A stretch of 64,000 bases of DNA from Trileptium ribeirensis (GCA_030248225.1 JASANE010021112.1:1-64000); one strand, 5' to 3'; positions 23,831 through 36,915 are shown, counted from the stretch's first letter. Made by a program: numbers and translations. Notes: a model not told the origin generated them from the letters alone.

Positions 23831-24810
23831 GTGCGGTATTGTTTGATACTCCAGCATATCGACGTATGCTATCGAGAGCTGATGGGCTGTGCACTGAAAA
23901 GGTGTAGGTGTAACGATGCTTCACTACGGTCTGCGATCTTGATAGAGTTACTAGTTTGTAGTTGCGAGCGGCTTCATGTTCATGTAAAAATATTGTAGCA
24001 GCAAAAGGCGGAATTAGCCATAACTACTGGCAGCGTTACTTTCTGTGGATCACAATTTGGATTTAGCTGATCTCTGTGAGTAGATATACAGGTACGAAGG
24101 GTTAATTTCTGACACGCTGTGTTCTTTGTTTAAATGGTTAACTTTGCGAATCTCATGTATAAATTTCTTAGTAAACGCTACATGATCTCAAGTTCCCAAA
24201 ATCCCCGATAAAACATATATGCAACTATGACTCGCACAGAAAGTGTAATTGACAACATTGTTTCCCCAATTTGAGCACATTATTCTTTGACATTCGCGTC
24301 ATACTGGTAATTTTAGCCAAACAAAAAGAAAAGTCAGTTCGCTTCGCCGACAAAGTCAATGCTTCAGGTAATTCGTTTTCTGTTAATGATTACGACGCTG
24401 GACTGTTTTAATAAATCTGGACTAAATTTATTACGTTGCGGGGCTGTTGGAATAAATCTGGACTAAAGTTTTTATTTGGTTTTCAAGACCTAGCATTAAT
24501 AGTAATAGTTGGTTGTCAAGAACGGTTTGTTCATCATTATCCAGTTTGTATTTTGCACTATTTTCCAATATAGTTAGTTTTATTACCGATGGAGGTCAGC
24601 TGCTTTCAACAACGATTTATATGATGGACAACTTTACTTTCATAACAGTGAATAGTGAATGAAGCATGTGCGAAGTGCTTTATTTTAACTGAATACGGAA
24701 ATTATGGTATTTTGATTTTTAAAGTTTCGGCAGCTGATTCCTAGTTGTAAATTTTGTTATTGAATGAAGATCTATTGACATGCGGATGATCAAAAAATCA
24801 TGTATAATCA
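23831..24810. other. Single-copy spacer, nothing recognised
   Basis: Between palindrome P1 and hairpin P4. No open frame with recognisable similarity, and no RNA gene. Confidence 0.4.
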
Positions 24811-25262
24811 GCAATAGCAAGAGTTCATTAGGGAAGCGTATGACACTTCCCTGTACTCACATGTTAGCCCGCGTTTACGGCCTGACCTTCCATTTTTCGG
24901 GGGGAGCGAGATGTCCCGACCCCCTAGTTTCTGGGGAGGGGTAGCTCGGACCCCCTACCCAGTTATTTTTGGGGGTAGGTTGGACCATCCATCCCAATTT
25001 CTTGGGGGTCGGTTCATAAGCAGCTGCCTACAAACAGATTCCCACCTCCAGAAATTGGGCGTTCGACCTACCCTCCCCCCGTAAAAACTGGGGGTCCGAG
25101 CTACCCACCAGAAACTGGGGGGGTAACGGGGCATCTTGACCCACCCCCAAAAAATTGGGGGGGGGGGGCTAGCCGAAAATGCCCATATCATCAAAGATGG
25201 GCTAACTTGTGAGTGAATGCAGGAAAGTGTCATAATCTTCCCTAATGCACTCTTGGCAATAG
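24811..25262. repeat. Hairpin P4: 0.45-kb inverted repeat with G/C-rich core
   Basis: Terminal arms 24811-24870 and 25199-25262 are reverse complements with few mismatches (shared words CATTAGGGAAG, TATGACACTT, GTTAGCCC). Between them, a C-then-G-rich region is also largely self-complementary (TAGTTTCTGG..GGTAGCTCGGACCCC on the left pairs with its complement on the right), so nearly the entire unit folds back. The core repeats a unit of about 33 bp ('GACCCCCTA..GGGGG'). It resembles a fold-back or MITE-type element. Confidence 0.85.
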
Positions 25263-27099
25263 TAATTGCGGAGTATGCGTATTAGACTGGTTTGCAACGC
25301 TTGCACTTTTTTGATAAACTTGCACAAGTAAATCTGCTATCCTGTGCAGTTCTGGCCTCGTTTTGGTAATTCCGTGAAAGTACAATATAGTTGCAATAAA
25401 TTGCGTTTTGTAGCAGTTGTCGTATTGCTTTTAATCGTTAAACGAAGTAGGTACAACCAAAGGTATATTGTTTCCAGAAAAGAGTATGACACTTCTCGCA
25501 AGTACTATATAGATCAATTATTGAGCTTGACGGGGAGTCACTGTAGCATAGGTAAAAATTATTTAGATCTGCCCAGTTTTTGGAGTGTGGTTCTAAAATT
25601 TTTTTTGCTTGATTTATACCCCAGGTTTTGAAGCTACAATGACTCCCAAAACTTGGAGTTGAAAAACAAATTTCTATCAATCGCCGCCCTCGCAAAAAAT
25701 CTGGGGGTGGCCTACGTGTGAGATGGATCGCGTAATGTTTAATAGATTTATTAAGGTAATGTCGAGAAGTGTTTGCTCTTCTCAAAAAGCTGTTATAAAC
25801 TACTACTGCATCTAGTATTTATTTTGCATAGCTTTGTAGCCGCGAGCGAACTATACGGCATTAATCCCTATTACATTTTGAAAGTTGTTGGATTTCAATT
25901 CATAGTAGTAATCTTTCAAGTTATTTTTTTATCTTACTGACATTCCACCCTAATTCATAGCCACGGAAGTGACCGCTGTTTGAAAAACAATGAATTATTT
26001 AGCAATTAGTGTCAAATCATGCAATGCAGGATTAGCATCATTTTGCTTGTTGATATTCTTTAGCAGTACTTTTTGACATTACATGGGAGCGACCTTGATC
26101 TTTACGTGATTATAAGATTCTTTTGCGGCTGGGGGGGCCGAGAGATGATAAGGGGTCCAGAGACTAAAGCGAAAATATCGTGGGGCAACATAGGCGAAGT
26201 AGAGCGAGATGCTGTATGCCTATTTTTAACTAAACGGGAAACAGTTCATGAGCGATTCAATGCTCGCAACCAACTTCTGTTTGATAGAATTTGTCATCCT
26301 TGCAGTTGCACTCGATGATTGTTCATTTCTGATTTCTAGCGAAAAATAAGCTGAATATAAATAGACGCGCGAATCGGGTCCGTTTGCACGATGACGGCAA
26401 ACGGTAAGCTATATAACCGGAAAACTACAGACAGGTTCCTGGCAAACGTTTGAACCCTCTTAGCCCTTCCTTCGGGGGATCAGTTTAAATGTTATGTGTT
26501 CGTTATACGGTGACACGCCTAATATTGCTCCTCCCTGGCTCGTTGACAAGTTTTATACATACATGGTTTAGATTTGTAGGCTTCTGCGTAACTATAGCTG
26601 CGAGACCAAACTGTGATTCAGTTGTTATTGAGTCCCTTTTGTGCAATTGTGAGATTTCTTATTAATCCATAATCATACAGGGGTAGGGTCCGAAGTCCCA
26701 GGGAGATAGCTGGTGCTTCGGAAGGAGGCCGTCCGTTTGGGATCACCCGGCCGGAGAAGGGAGATCGTCAGGGAGGGGGTATAAATTTGTTAAGTTTTTT
26801 GGGACTCAAAGTTTTTTCTTAATTTTTGCCAATTTCCCCGAATTTTGCAAGAGTTTTGGAGAGTTTTTCTGAATTTTTCTTAATTTACCATGGATTTTTG
26901 CCCATTTTGTCGAAATTTCCGGAGGGGGTGTCTTCGACATTTGAGGGATAATCCCCTTCTCGGCTATGTACTATAATTTCCACGGTTTCACCAGCCTTTT
27001 TAAAGAGGGTTTTATCTTGCGATAATTTGACATTCGTCGTAACCAAGTCATGCATATTTAGCAATTGTTAATATAACGTCGACAGGATTTATGTTTTAG
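25263..27099. other. Region upstream of the FZR exons
   Basis: No FZR N-terminal exon was recognised here. It contains a small hairpin (about 25532-25548 against 25630-25645), a T-rich stretch with GAATTTTT words (26780-26890), and a TATAAATA at about 26357 followed by an ATG at 26391. The missing N-terminal part of FZR should lie here or further upstream. Confidence 0.4.
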
Positions 27100-27210
27100 T
27101 TTCAAGTACAAAATACGACCGCTGCTCCAGCACGTCAAGAAAACTACACTCCGTATACAAAGTCACCGATTAGTCCTCATAGTCAAAAATTGCTGAGATC
27201 GTCCCGGAAA
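27100..27210 (+). CDS. fzr: FZR exon with SQKLLRS linker
   Basis: Acceptor TTTTAG ends at 27099 (in the exon's frame this is a stop, so the frame begins here). The exon ends ..CGGAAA before gtaagt at 27211. It encodes 37 residues including [18 protein letters not shown], the Ser/Pro-rich linker before the propeller in FZR, with several SP sites that in the family are CDK targets. Confidence 0.85.
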
Positions 27211-30200
27211 GTAAGTTTATTTAGAGTTACTTGCTTGGCTGGGTTGTCTTAACTGCGGTAGATAATCCACATTTTTAAACATCAATTTCCACATACGCAG
27301 CATCGAGGAAAATAATAATTTTGCTATAAAAGCACCAATTCTTGAAATACTTAATTGTGTAACTTTGATATGAAATTTTATTTAGAAGTCCAAATTGGTC
27401 AAATGCCACCGCCGGGTTTCAACTGTTGAAAAAAAATTTTAAATGAATCATCGATATAAATGATAAATTTATTTAAGAGTCAACGACTAGCTATGTAATT
27501 TTGGCGTTATCTTTTTCCAGGCTATCGAGTAAACACAAATTCTGCTGTGATTTTTGAAAATAATTGAGTAATAGGTAGTCGAATGAATCTGTCAAGTGCA
27601 TTTTATCACCGATGTTGTTTTACATTGACTGTGGATTTTGGAGGAGTTTCAGACCTCACGAATTCTGGGGGGTTTGTTGTACAGCTGCGTCACATTCCTA
27701 GTGGATTCCGATGTTAGAGCGACGATCGATATAGAATCACAGGGTTTGATGAGCTGTGGTGGCAGATTTGTCTGAACAAAGTATCCAAACTGGCGCTTTC
27801 AGTTAATGTACAGCCACGCACAAAACTAAGTGCAGATGTGTACGACCGACGCTGGCTCTGGACGAAGACGCTCGCAATAATTGCTTCCGTATTTTGCGCA
27901 CTTACTTTTGTCTATGATCGTATATAAGAAAGTGTGTGGTGTGTTTTAACTTGAGCAGATTCGACCTTAGGAAATGTGTTAATAGTAACAACTTGATTGT
28001 GAGTTTACAAACACTGCAGCTGAATATTGCAATTACATACTCAAATATATTGTGTGATAGCCGCATAAACTAAAATATGTGTGTGATGGCTTTCGATATA
28101 CAGTCATGTTATAGGGTAGTTTTTTTGTTATTTCTTGTTTTTTGATTTTACGTTTACATTAATAACACCAAGACTGCTTAAGCCGAACAGGAACTTGTTT
28201 CTAAAATTCGGAAGAAATTTCTAATTTCCGTATTTCTTATACGTCAGTCAGTTTCTCTATTTCAGGAACGCGAGTGTTAAACATTTTATTCTGAAGTTTA
28301 AACGAGTAAACTCTCCAAATTGTAGTAGTATAACAAACAGAAATAAAAAATATTCCAAGAAATTTAGGTTTAGCAACTGAACAGCTGTTAGTTTTTCGCA
28401 GAACATTTCTGTTATTTCTGTCCGTAGCTGTATATCGTATATGTAGGCACTCATAGGGAGCGTAAATATGGCTTGGGGTCTAACTCTTAGGAGAGAACCC
28501 CTGTCCTGTGTCGACAACTTATGACGTTTGTCATTGTCGCGTATTTCAGTGTGTTCGGCGTATCCAAAAAGTCCCATCGAAGGTTTTGGACGCGCCGGAT
28601 TTGCAAGACGATTTCTATTTGAATTTAGTCGATTGGTCATCGCAAAACGTTCTCGCTGTTGGTCTTGGCAATAGCGTCTACCTTTGGAGTGCACGAACTA
28701 GTCAGGTGGGTGCCTAGAAAAGTTCACTTTTGGGTTTGTGTTTCGCGGGCCGTTTTGGATAGCTGGTAGTCCGACCTCGGATTGACGCGTAAGTATTTTT
28801 AAGGTCTAAATTTTGAAAAATTGATTTGGTCTTTTATCATCCAGTACCGTTCAGAAAGACATCATCGCCATAAATATTTCCGATTGAGCATATCAGCTGT
28901 CCAGCCACCATTCGAGAGCACCTTCCTAGTATTCTTTATAAATTGGCAGGCCACGTAGTTGGTAGTCTTTGGTAGATATTAAGCCTAATAGTAATTCCGA
29001 CTGAGGATGTCCGCTCTCTGGGTAAACTTCAGTTTATCGCTGTACTGATTTCTAAAAATTCTGTCCCTTGTTTCATGATACTTTTTGCCGGCCACCAAGC
29101 GATAACACTTTACTGATATTTTCTGTTTGTTTGGTAAACCTCGTAGTTAATATTCAGTCATTGGTGGATATTAAGCCTAGTAGTATACACCTTCATGTAT
29201 TCGGCTCTACTATTCTGAAAACGACCGCTGTGTTACTTTGAATTTAAGTTGTTATTGTCTTTTCAATGCCCATCTGTTACAAATAATGTCTTGGGCAGTG
29301 TGATTCCTTGTGATAAGGTCATAAAATGCACAGCTTGCTACACTGTTTTCGGTAATCACAACGAAACTGTAATGGGTTGCTAGTAAACCGTTATTCCGAT
29401 AGACCTAGGAAAACATTAGGCTATCGTACTACAACCGGTATCTTTCGAATTTCTATCATGGTAGGTAACGAATCTGTGTACGCTGGATAGCGAAAACGAT
29501 AGTGTTACATCGGTGGGATGGTCAGATAAAGGTGATACGCTCGCGGTTGGCACTCAGCAAGGCTCGGTTCAGCTGTGGGACGTGGCGTATACGAAACAGA
29601 TTGGCGTCTACGGCGGGCATAGTCGTCGAATCGGTTGCCTCGCATGGAATTCGACTCTGGTTTGCTCGGGTTCGCGGGATTACACAATTTTACAGCGGGA
29701 TACCCGTGTGCCGCCATCGAGCGGTGAGGAAAGCAGCAACAGCAATTCAGTCAAAAAGCTTAGCTACCATACACAGGAGGTAAGTGATATAGTTTGTACG
29801 AAGAAAATATTTTTGCGGGTCTACTTTGCCTGTTTGTGAGTAAAGACGCAATGCAAATGATTTGAATTAACAGTTATAAGCCACACTGAAAGACACAAGA
29901 TCCGTACATGACGTGCCCCTAGTTCTGCTTGTTCTGAGAAAAATGAACTAACCTACCAATATACCGATGGCTGATAAAACTCAGTCACCGAAATTTTTTC
30001 ATAGGCCCCAGAGTCTTATATAACACAGTGTGTCGTGAGAGCTGTAAAGTGTTGAATATATGATTAGTACTGTAGTTACCTAGATTTACGGCTTCAGGCG
30101 TCTGATTATTATGCCACGATTGACCTATTTGTGTTTCATATTTGCGGTTGTTCTAGGAATACTATTCAATCTGATCATGTCCAATGCAGTGTTTATAACA

Positions 30201-33200
30201 TAGGAAGCAGTAACCTCTACCTACATTGAATGTGTCTGCTGTGCTTCCATTATATTGGCACCAAAGATGTCACATTGTAATGGGGGCCACAATTTCCGAT
30301 GATTAGGGACGTAGTCAGGACTTCGAAAACAGCGGGGGTCTAGTCTCGATGACGTCGGCGAAAAAAGAGGGTCCAAGAAGTTGTCCCAACAGATTTTTCA
30401 TTTCATACACCCACAGTTACCTAATAACGAAAATGATCTATACCTACAATGTCGACAGGTATTTTTAACTAAATTCATGTATCTATATTTATTTTAGTAC
30501 ATATAAGTTGGGCGAATTTTTGGTATAAGTTCCTTATCTTCATATTGCAAAATTTCTGACGTAATTAATCTTATTTTCGATAGCATGACAAAGGTGAAAA
30601 ATTTGTACGGCTGAAAAAGATCTAGACCCCTTGGCTAGCCCTTGCAGACGATACGTAATAAACACGCGGTATTATATTATCATTTTGGCAATGTCGGTTC
30701 GTTTTTTAATTTTTTTCATGTCTAAGCTTTTGATTATGTTAGCTTAAAATAAATATTTTTTAAAAACTGCAGTAGTAGCATTATTCGTTTTTAGGTTTGC
30801 GGTCTGAAGTGGTCTCCTGATCGCCAATATTTGGCGTCCGGCGGAAATGACAATCGCCTGCTAATTTGGGCGTTGAATTCGTCAACCCCCGTTCAAGTAC
30901 ATACCGAACATCAGGCTGCTGTTAAAGCTATTGGTAAGTTTTTGGCTGCATTTAATCCTGTACTAAGTTTGTTTTAATCCAACATGTTTATTAGAGAAGT
31001 CGTCGTTGAATTTCACTGAATCTTAGCTGGATTTTATGGGTGAATTATGGACCTTTAAGAGCCCTGGTGGTATAGTTTCTAGTTTCGAAACTATGCCGTC
31101 TATGGCGGTCTGTTTTCGCTTTGAATGTCAGTTTTCTTTCTTCTTCAGCGTGGTCGCCACACCATCATGGCCTGCTTGCATCTGGCGGTGGCACCGCGGA
31201 TCGTCATATACGATTTTGGAACATTTTAACCGGTCAGCCGATGCAAAAAGTGGACACCGGCTCACAAGTTTGCAACGTGGCATGGTCGAAGCATTCGAGC
31301 GAGCTCGTCAGTACTCACGGCTATTCGCAAAACCAAATTATCATATGGAAGTATCCGTCGATGCAAGAAGTGGCCAAGCTCACCGGGCACTCGTATCGAG
31401 TGTTGTACTTAGTAGGTTTATAAACAATACGTTTATATGTTAGAATTGATGTTTCTGAGATGCAGCGAGAATCCGCGTTGTAGATTAGAGTAGTTATGTT
31501 TTTCCCAAGAATTTTCATGTTTCAAGGGGTACTGTAGTGCCTGGCTTCTCCAAATTACAAGTCATTTTTCGGTGCCGCTGGCAAAATTATTTTTGCTTCC
31601 CTTGTAAAAAAGTCCCGTTTTTGACTTAAAAACATTGACAAAATTTTTTTGTTAAAATCCCATTTTGAAGCTAAAGTTTCCTTAAATTAGTTTAAATATT
31701 GCTTTCAACCTCAGTAGAGACGTTGTGCATTTTTTAAGAAACACTAAATTTGGGTTTCGATTCCGTGGACAACCTTGGCAATCATTTCATACCTTATTGC
31801 AAAATCGGTGTCCGAGTGTATTGGTAGATATGGTAGTGAAGATTTAGAATCTCGTGTGTCTTTTGATCGCATTTATATCTTAATTGGTAAAGTGTAAAAA
31901 CTGTCTTAATAGCAATTTGTGATATGATTGTGGACAACCACAATAACTGTTGCTAACCATCACTAAATTAAGGAAACGGCTTTCTCCCAAAAATATTTGT
32001 GTTGGACTAAGTCTTTTGCTTCACATGAGCTTCGTGCACAAGTTGTCGAAAGATGGTAGATTCAATCTAGAAGCGGGTTTCGATGTAATTTTGGCCCTAA
32101 CTGCAAAGGTCAGATATGAGCGGAAACACTGTTTGAACATATTTGCAATTGTTGCGTTGTTTGTGATTTGCGGCATTGTCGTGTTTTTATACTAGTGACT
32201 TGCGCGGCGAAAGGAACAGAGCAACTGTTGCTAGTTTGGGCTCAGCGACTATTCTGATGCTCCAATGTTGAGCTTCACGAGACCCATTCAACAGCCCAAA
32301 AACGCAATAACCAGTTCAGCACACATCACACTTCTAATTTATGTCGCGTTTCTAAGAATTCGAGCCGAAAGTAATCAACGGAGCCGCGCAAATACAAAAT
32401 AACGTGCACATTTAAGCTCTATTGCGGCTCGAAAAAATAATTCGCTAAAGTCTGTCTGATGCCAGACAGGTAAAATATTTTTTGGCAAACTTGATCGCTA
32501 TTTAACGAACTCTTCGTTAGGGCTCAGCTACGATGTATCTCTGGTAGGTATTTCATCTACACAAATACAACTGTATAATAATTGTATACTTTTTGTTATG
32601 CCATCATCATCATCTTTCTACGAGCTTGTCCAGAACTTGTCCGGGTCCCTCTAGGCCAGTTTCGATATCATGCGGTCCTGAGCCATATGTCGCGAAAGTC
32701 CCATCGCCGCCACGTCTCTATTAACGCAGTCCATCCATCTCGTCTTTGGCCTTCCTCGCCGTCTCTTTCCATCCACCTCCATATTCGTCACTCGCCGCAC
32801 CAGATGCTCCGGTTCCCTTCTTTCAGTGTGGCCGAACCAATTAAGCCGTCGCTGAACGATTTTCCGTAGTAACTCGTCGATCCCAAGTGACCCATGGATG
32901 TGTTCGTTTCGAACTTTGTCCAACATCGTTACTCCGGCGCTCCTTCGTAACATGCGCATCTCATTCACCTCCATTCTTCTAACCATTTCCTTCGTAGTAG
33001 TCCAAGTTTCAGCGCCATTAAGCATTGCTGGTCTTTGACTTTCACGGGAACCTTTCTGTCGCAGAGTATGCCGATTGTTTTCCTCCAGTTTGACCATGCC
33101 CCCTGGATTCTGGCAGTAACTTCAGGCTCAAGTTTATTAGCCATGTTGACCCTGGTACCGAGGTACCTAAAGTTTTCATCGTGCGGTAGAGGTTCACCTT

Positions 33201-36200
33201 GTAGCTTCACTTCTTCAGGTCCTATGTACATCGTCTTCTTCCTGCTGATCTTAAGTCCGTTTCCCTCCAAGGCTTGCCGCCAATTCTCTAACTGGTCTTG
33301 AAGTACTGCACTGGATTCAGCTGTAAGCACCAGATCGTCGGCGAAGAGGAGTGTCTATGGTGCTCTGGAGGTTACCGAGAGCCCCAGTACAAACATCACG
33401 ATAACGAATAAGAATGGGCTTAATGCTGATCCTTGATGGAGACCGACCTTGATGTTGAAATATTCAGTCGCGCCGCCTACGGTGGTACGGATGCAGGTGT
33501 AACAACCGTGATACATGTCCATGATGAGCCGGACGTATTTTCAGGACAGTCACACTTCCGAAGACAGGTCCAAACCAAATCTCGCGGGGTGGTGTCATAA
33601 GGTCGACAATATCGCTGTGCAAATTTCTTTGTTTCTCGTTGTACTTTTCGTACAGTTGCTTCAGTACGTTTATCGGCTCGGTTGTGCTCCTTCCCGGGAT
33701 GAAACCTCGCTGCTCTTCTCTGATGGTGATCTCGCTTCTTATCCTTGTATCGATGAGTCTTTCCTATATCTTCATTGTATGGCTCATCAATTTGATACCG
33801 CGATAATTTCCATAATCCCAAATGTCGCCTTTCCGCTTAAAGATCGGTACGAGCGTACTTTTCCTCCATTCATCTGGTATTTTTTCCGTCTCGTAAATTC
33901 GCTGGAACTAATTTGTAAGAATTGATACACCTTCACCGCCCACAGCTTTCCATGCCCCGACCGGGATGTCATCTGGTCCAACTCCCCATTCTTCATTTTC
34001 CTCAGCACGGCTGCGACTTCTTCGTACCAAATCGTCTGGGTGACCCTATAATTCGGCTCTGCCGACAGCTCCTCCTCTCGGAGATTCTCGGTGTTCAATA
34101 GCTTTTCGTAATAGCCTTGCCATCTTTTCTTGATACCTTCATGCTGATCTAAAACATTGCCACTCTCGTCTTTGATACGTTTCACAGTGATAACGTCTTT
34201 GGACTTCTTGTCGCGCTGCTTGGCTATTTGGAAAACAAAGTCTCTGCCAGCATCATTTTCGATCTTTTTATAAAATTCTTGATCTGCTTCGCTTTTTGCT
34301 TTGGCCACTTCTTTCTTCGTCTCCCTGCTCGCCTTTCTATACGCCATTTTATTCTCTTCCATGTTGCAAACTTCAATTTCTTCCTCGCCTCCTTCTTTTG
34401 ATCCACCGCCTCCCTTACTTCGTCACACCACCACCAAGTCTCCTTATCCGATTTCGATTTTTTTGATGACAAAACCAGTGTTTTTCACCTCCATATCTTA
34501 TAACTTTCGCTGTTGACTCCCACCAGTCATTTGGATCATTAAATTCCAGGTTTGTCTGCTCCAAAACACTCTAGCTAAACTCGGTGCGGGCATTTTGCTC
34601 CTTGAGTTTCCACCACTTAATTTTCCTCGGTGGTGCAACTGGCTGTCTTTTCTTCGCTTCGATGGTCGTGTTCATTACAAATACCCGATGTTGTTTGGCA
34701 CGTTCCTCTCCTAGAATAACTTTTGCGTTCCGCACTTCGTTCCATTTGGCAATCGGGTACAATAGAAAGTCGATTTGAGTCGAAGTTGCGCCGCTGCGGT
34801 ATGCCTTTCCATCTTCTCGTAGAACGCTTTAACGAACCTCAATTATTTGGCCACTGCAAAATCGAGAATTTTGTCACCTTTTTCATTTCGATCTCCGATT
34901 GAAAAACCACCACGAATTCTTTCCACTCCGTCATTTTGCGTGCCAACATGTCCGTTTAGGTCACCTGCCACTACATGTCGAGTCCCGTTCAAACACTCCG
35001 TGCAATCAAACAAATCTTCCCGGAAAGCATCGTTCTCTTCTTCACTACATTCAACTTGTGGAGCGTACACTGAGACGATGGTGATGCTTTGGCCGCCGAC
35101 GTCCAGTTTCAAAGAAATAATCCTGTCACTTTTCCTCTTGACTTCCACAACTTCATCGACTAGATGTTTGTCCAGTATCACACCCACTTCGTACCTTCCA
35201 CTTTTTGTCCCGATGTAAAACAATTTATACCTTTCTCCAATTTCGCGGACTGTCGATCCCTTCCATCTCGTTTCCTGCACGCAAAGGATGTCGATTTTAC
35301 GATTTTTCATCATGTCCACAATGTCTCTGCCCTTAGCTGTAATGGTTCCCACATTGAGACTTCCAACTCTCATTTTTCTCTGGACTAACTTCTTTAGCCG
35401 AACTCGTCCTCAAAAGTCCAGTAGCCCTCGCAGATTTTCCACAGGTTTAGAGCGATGTTCCTGCGCGTTGCTTACGGGGGACGTCCTAGCCATATCCTCT
35501 TTCACATTTGTAACTAGCATAGTTTTGGTTTCAGCAGAGTTTTACGGCCTGATGCCTTTCCTGACGCCAACCCTCACTGCTTTCTTAGACTGGCTTGGGA
35601 CCGTGCACGGCGAGTTTGTATACTTTCTGTTATGTGTATTGTGTTAATTTACGTATGTACACAATATTCGTATTTATTTCATTTACAAATTTGTATACGT
35701 ATTAGCGACATCACAAACAGTTTCCTTTGCATTGCTGCCTTTGCTGCCCAAATAATTTGTATTAAAGCTATCATAGTGTTCCTGTTTTAGGCTATGTCTC
35801 CGGACGGTGAATCGATTGTAACTGGTGCTGGTGATGAAACGTTGCGATTTTGGAACATTTTCAGCAAGCCAAGGCAGCAAAAGGTAACAACACATCGTTG
35901 TTGTGTTGTTGACTGAAGTGAAAGGATCTGATGAGTTTCTCTACTCGAGTTCCGTACTGCGTGCACTGAAAAGATGAAGCTAACACTGTGTTCTTTTTGT
36001 CGTCGGTAACCAACAACAGATAAATATGATTTATTCCAAAAATAATACGATGATAAACTTAAAACTTCTGATCTGAACTTATAACTTGAAAACTCGTCAC
36101 AAAATTATGTTTAGGCAAGCTGATAATGTTATATGTAATTTTCTTTGCACTCAGCGTTGGTATCTCCTAAAGTTGATAAATTTAAGTTGTTGAAGAAGTT

Positions 36201-36915
36201 TCCAGAATGGGACTTTGAGGGCATCTGTGTTATTTTCGTATTATGTCCCTACCATTAATGGCTGCTGTTCCGTCGAGACTTGCTAGATATTCGAAAACTG
36301 TTTGTATTTACCCGAAATCTGTTGAAATAGTGTTTGATAGAATTTGCTCGCTTTGAAAATCCAATCCAGAAAATGAAAGATTCAGCCGGGGGGGGGGAGA
36401 AATCGGGTCGCCAGGGGATGGGGGTTCCACGACCTGTCAGGGTTGTGGGAGTCGGCATTCCGCGAAGTGGCGGACCGTGCCTGAGGCGGTACCCACCCTT
36501 ACTCCTATGAGCGTGTAAGCATGTGACTCTGAGCATCTTAGTAATTTATGCTAAGCTATAAAATATATATTTGGGTAATCATCATGATAAAATAGTACAA
36601 CTTCAGACAGACGACTGTTACCTTTTGCAACATTTCTAAATTAAGTGAAAAATTTCAACGGAAATTGTATGAATTCGTGTGTGAATTGGCGTTTCCTTTT
36701 CAGAGACCATAGAATAGTTAAAGTTGAGACGATGATGTGATCGGATTTGTAAGATTTTGAATTATAGTCTTGGGCGTCGGGTGTTCGAATTACAGGCTCA
36801 GAGTCTGCAACAATAATTACTATGATTAAGCGATTTGTGGTTGTAATTTATTGTTGTTAGGTTGCTGTTTCAGGAAACAAAGTCTGCGCTCAGTTTGTTC
36901 AACCAAATTCGATGA
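27100..36915 (+). CDS. fzr: Fizzy-related/Cdh1 (FZR) APC/C activator, 7 exons, 5' partial
   Basis: Joined exons: 27100-27210, 28550-28705, 29465-29779, 30795-30933, 31149-31411, 35791-35883, 36874-36915. Total 1119 nt, 372 codons plus stop, all junctions in phase with GT/AG ends. FZR/Cdh1 binds the anaphase-promoting complex and presents D-box and KEN-box substrates for ubiquitination in late mitosis and G1. Seen: a SQKLLRS segment before the propeller, [20 protein letters not shown] entering the WD40 propeller, repeats ending in W-A/D-type blades, [35 protein letters not shown], and a C-terminal LFNQIR (the IR tail). The text matches FZR/Cdh1 better than Cdc20. Missing: the N-terminal part with the C-box (about 130 residues by comparison with known homologues), not found upstream in this window. 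Confidence 0.95.
28550..28705 (+). CDS. fzr: FZR exon, first WD40 strands
   Basis: Acceptor tatttcag at 28549, donor gtgggt at 28706, 52 codons, phase 0 at both ends. Starts [16 protein letters not shown] and includes [11 protein letters not shown] and [10 protein letters not shown], the entry blade of the Cdh1 propeller. Confidence 0.95.
29465..29779 (+). CDS. fzr: FZR exon, WD40 blades
   Basis: Acceptor atggtag before 29465, donor gtaagt at 29780, 105 codons. Contains [42 protein letters not shown] and [14 protein letters not shown], in the order found in Cdh1. Confidence 0.95.
30795..30933 (+). CDS. fzr: FZR exon, WD40 blade
   Basis: Acceptor ttttag before 30795, donor gtaagt at 30934, ending in phase 1. 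Encodes [17 protein letters not shown] and [22 protein letters not shown]. Confidence 0.95.
31149..31411 (+). CDS. fzr: FZR exon, WD40 blades
   Basis: Acceptor ttcttcag at 31148, donor gtaggt at 31412. Encodes [56 protein letters not shown] and [12 protein letters not shown], closely matching Cdh1. Confidence 0.96.
32590..35627 (-). mobile_element. RTE-type LINE, dead, antisense in FZR intron
   Basis: On the minus strand: an AP-type endonuclease (34843-35373) starting [18 protein letters not shown] with [16 protein letters not shown] and [11 protein letters not shown]; then a linker with [14 protein letters not shown]; then reverse transcriptase text with [12 protein letters not shown] (FADD at 33331-33345) and FRYLGTRVN; then the C-terminal NWFGHTERR and [16 protein letters not shown] region. 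The 3' end is a (GAT)n-type tail (32601-32614). The 5' leader has the 'AGGGTTGGCGTCAGGAAA' type text common upstream of RTE ORFs. The ORF is split in at least six frames, so the element is inactive. Confidence 0.88.
34843..35373 (-). pseudogene. RTE LINE endonuclease domain
   Basis: 176 open codons of exonuclease-endonuclease-phosphatase type. Active-site-like positions are visible: Asn in SLNVGT, Glu in VQETRW, and the DLNGH block. It is the best preserved part of the LINE but joins no intact RT frame. Confidence 0.85.
35791..35883 (+). CDS. fzr: FZR exon, last WD40 blade
   Basis: Acceptor ttttag at 35790, donor gtaaca at 35884, 31 codons, phase 0. Encodes [18 protein letters not shown] and [13 protein letters not shown]. 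Confidence 0.96.
36874..36915 (+). CDS. fzr: FZR terminal exon with Ile-Arg tail
   Basis: A 42-nt exon after the acceptor gctgtttcag (ending 36873). It encodes [13 protein letters not shown] then TGA. The family's C-terminal Leu-Phe..Ile-Arg docks into the TPR subunits of the anaphase-promoting complex. The exon is in phase with the preceding one and too short to stand out as an open frame by itself. Confidence 0.92.
   Translation, partial: ETKSALSLFNQIR

Larger units (their letters stand above)
31412..35790. other. FZR intron 5 (4.4 kb) carrying an antisense LINE
   Basis: Most of 32590-35627 is an RTE-type LINE on the opposite strand. The rest (31412-32590 and 35628-35790) is AT-rich with nothing recognised. 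The intron is about three times the length of the longest other FZR intron. Confidence 0.85.

Noticed and set aside
26355..26403. TATAAATA followed by an ATG and a gtaagc donor as the FZR first exon
   Set aside because: The tiny peptide (MTAN) does not resemble a Cdh1 N-terminus, and no C-box exon could be found between it and 27100. The similarity to a promoter may be chance.
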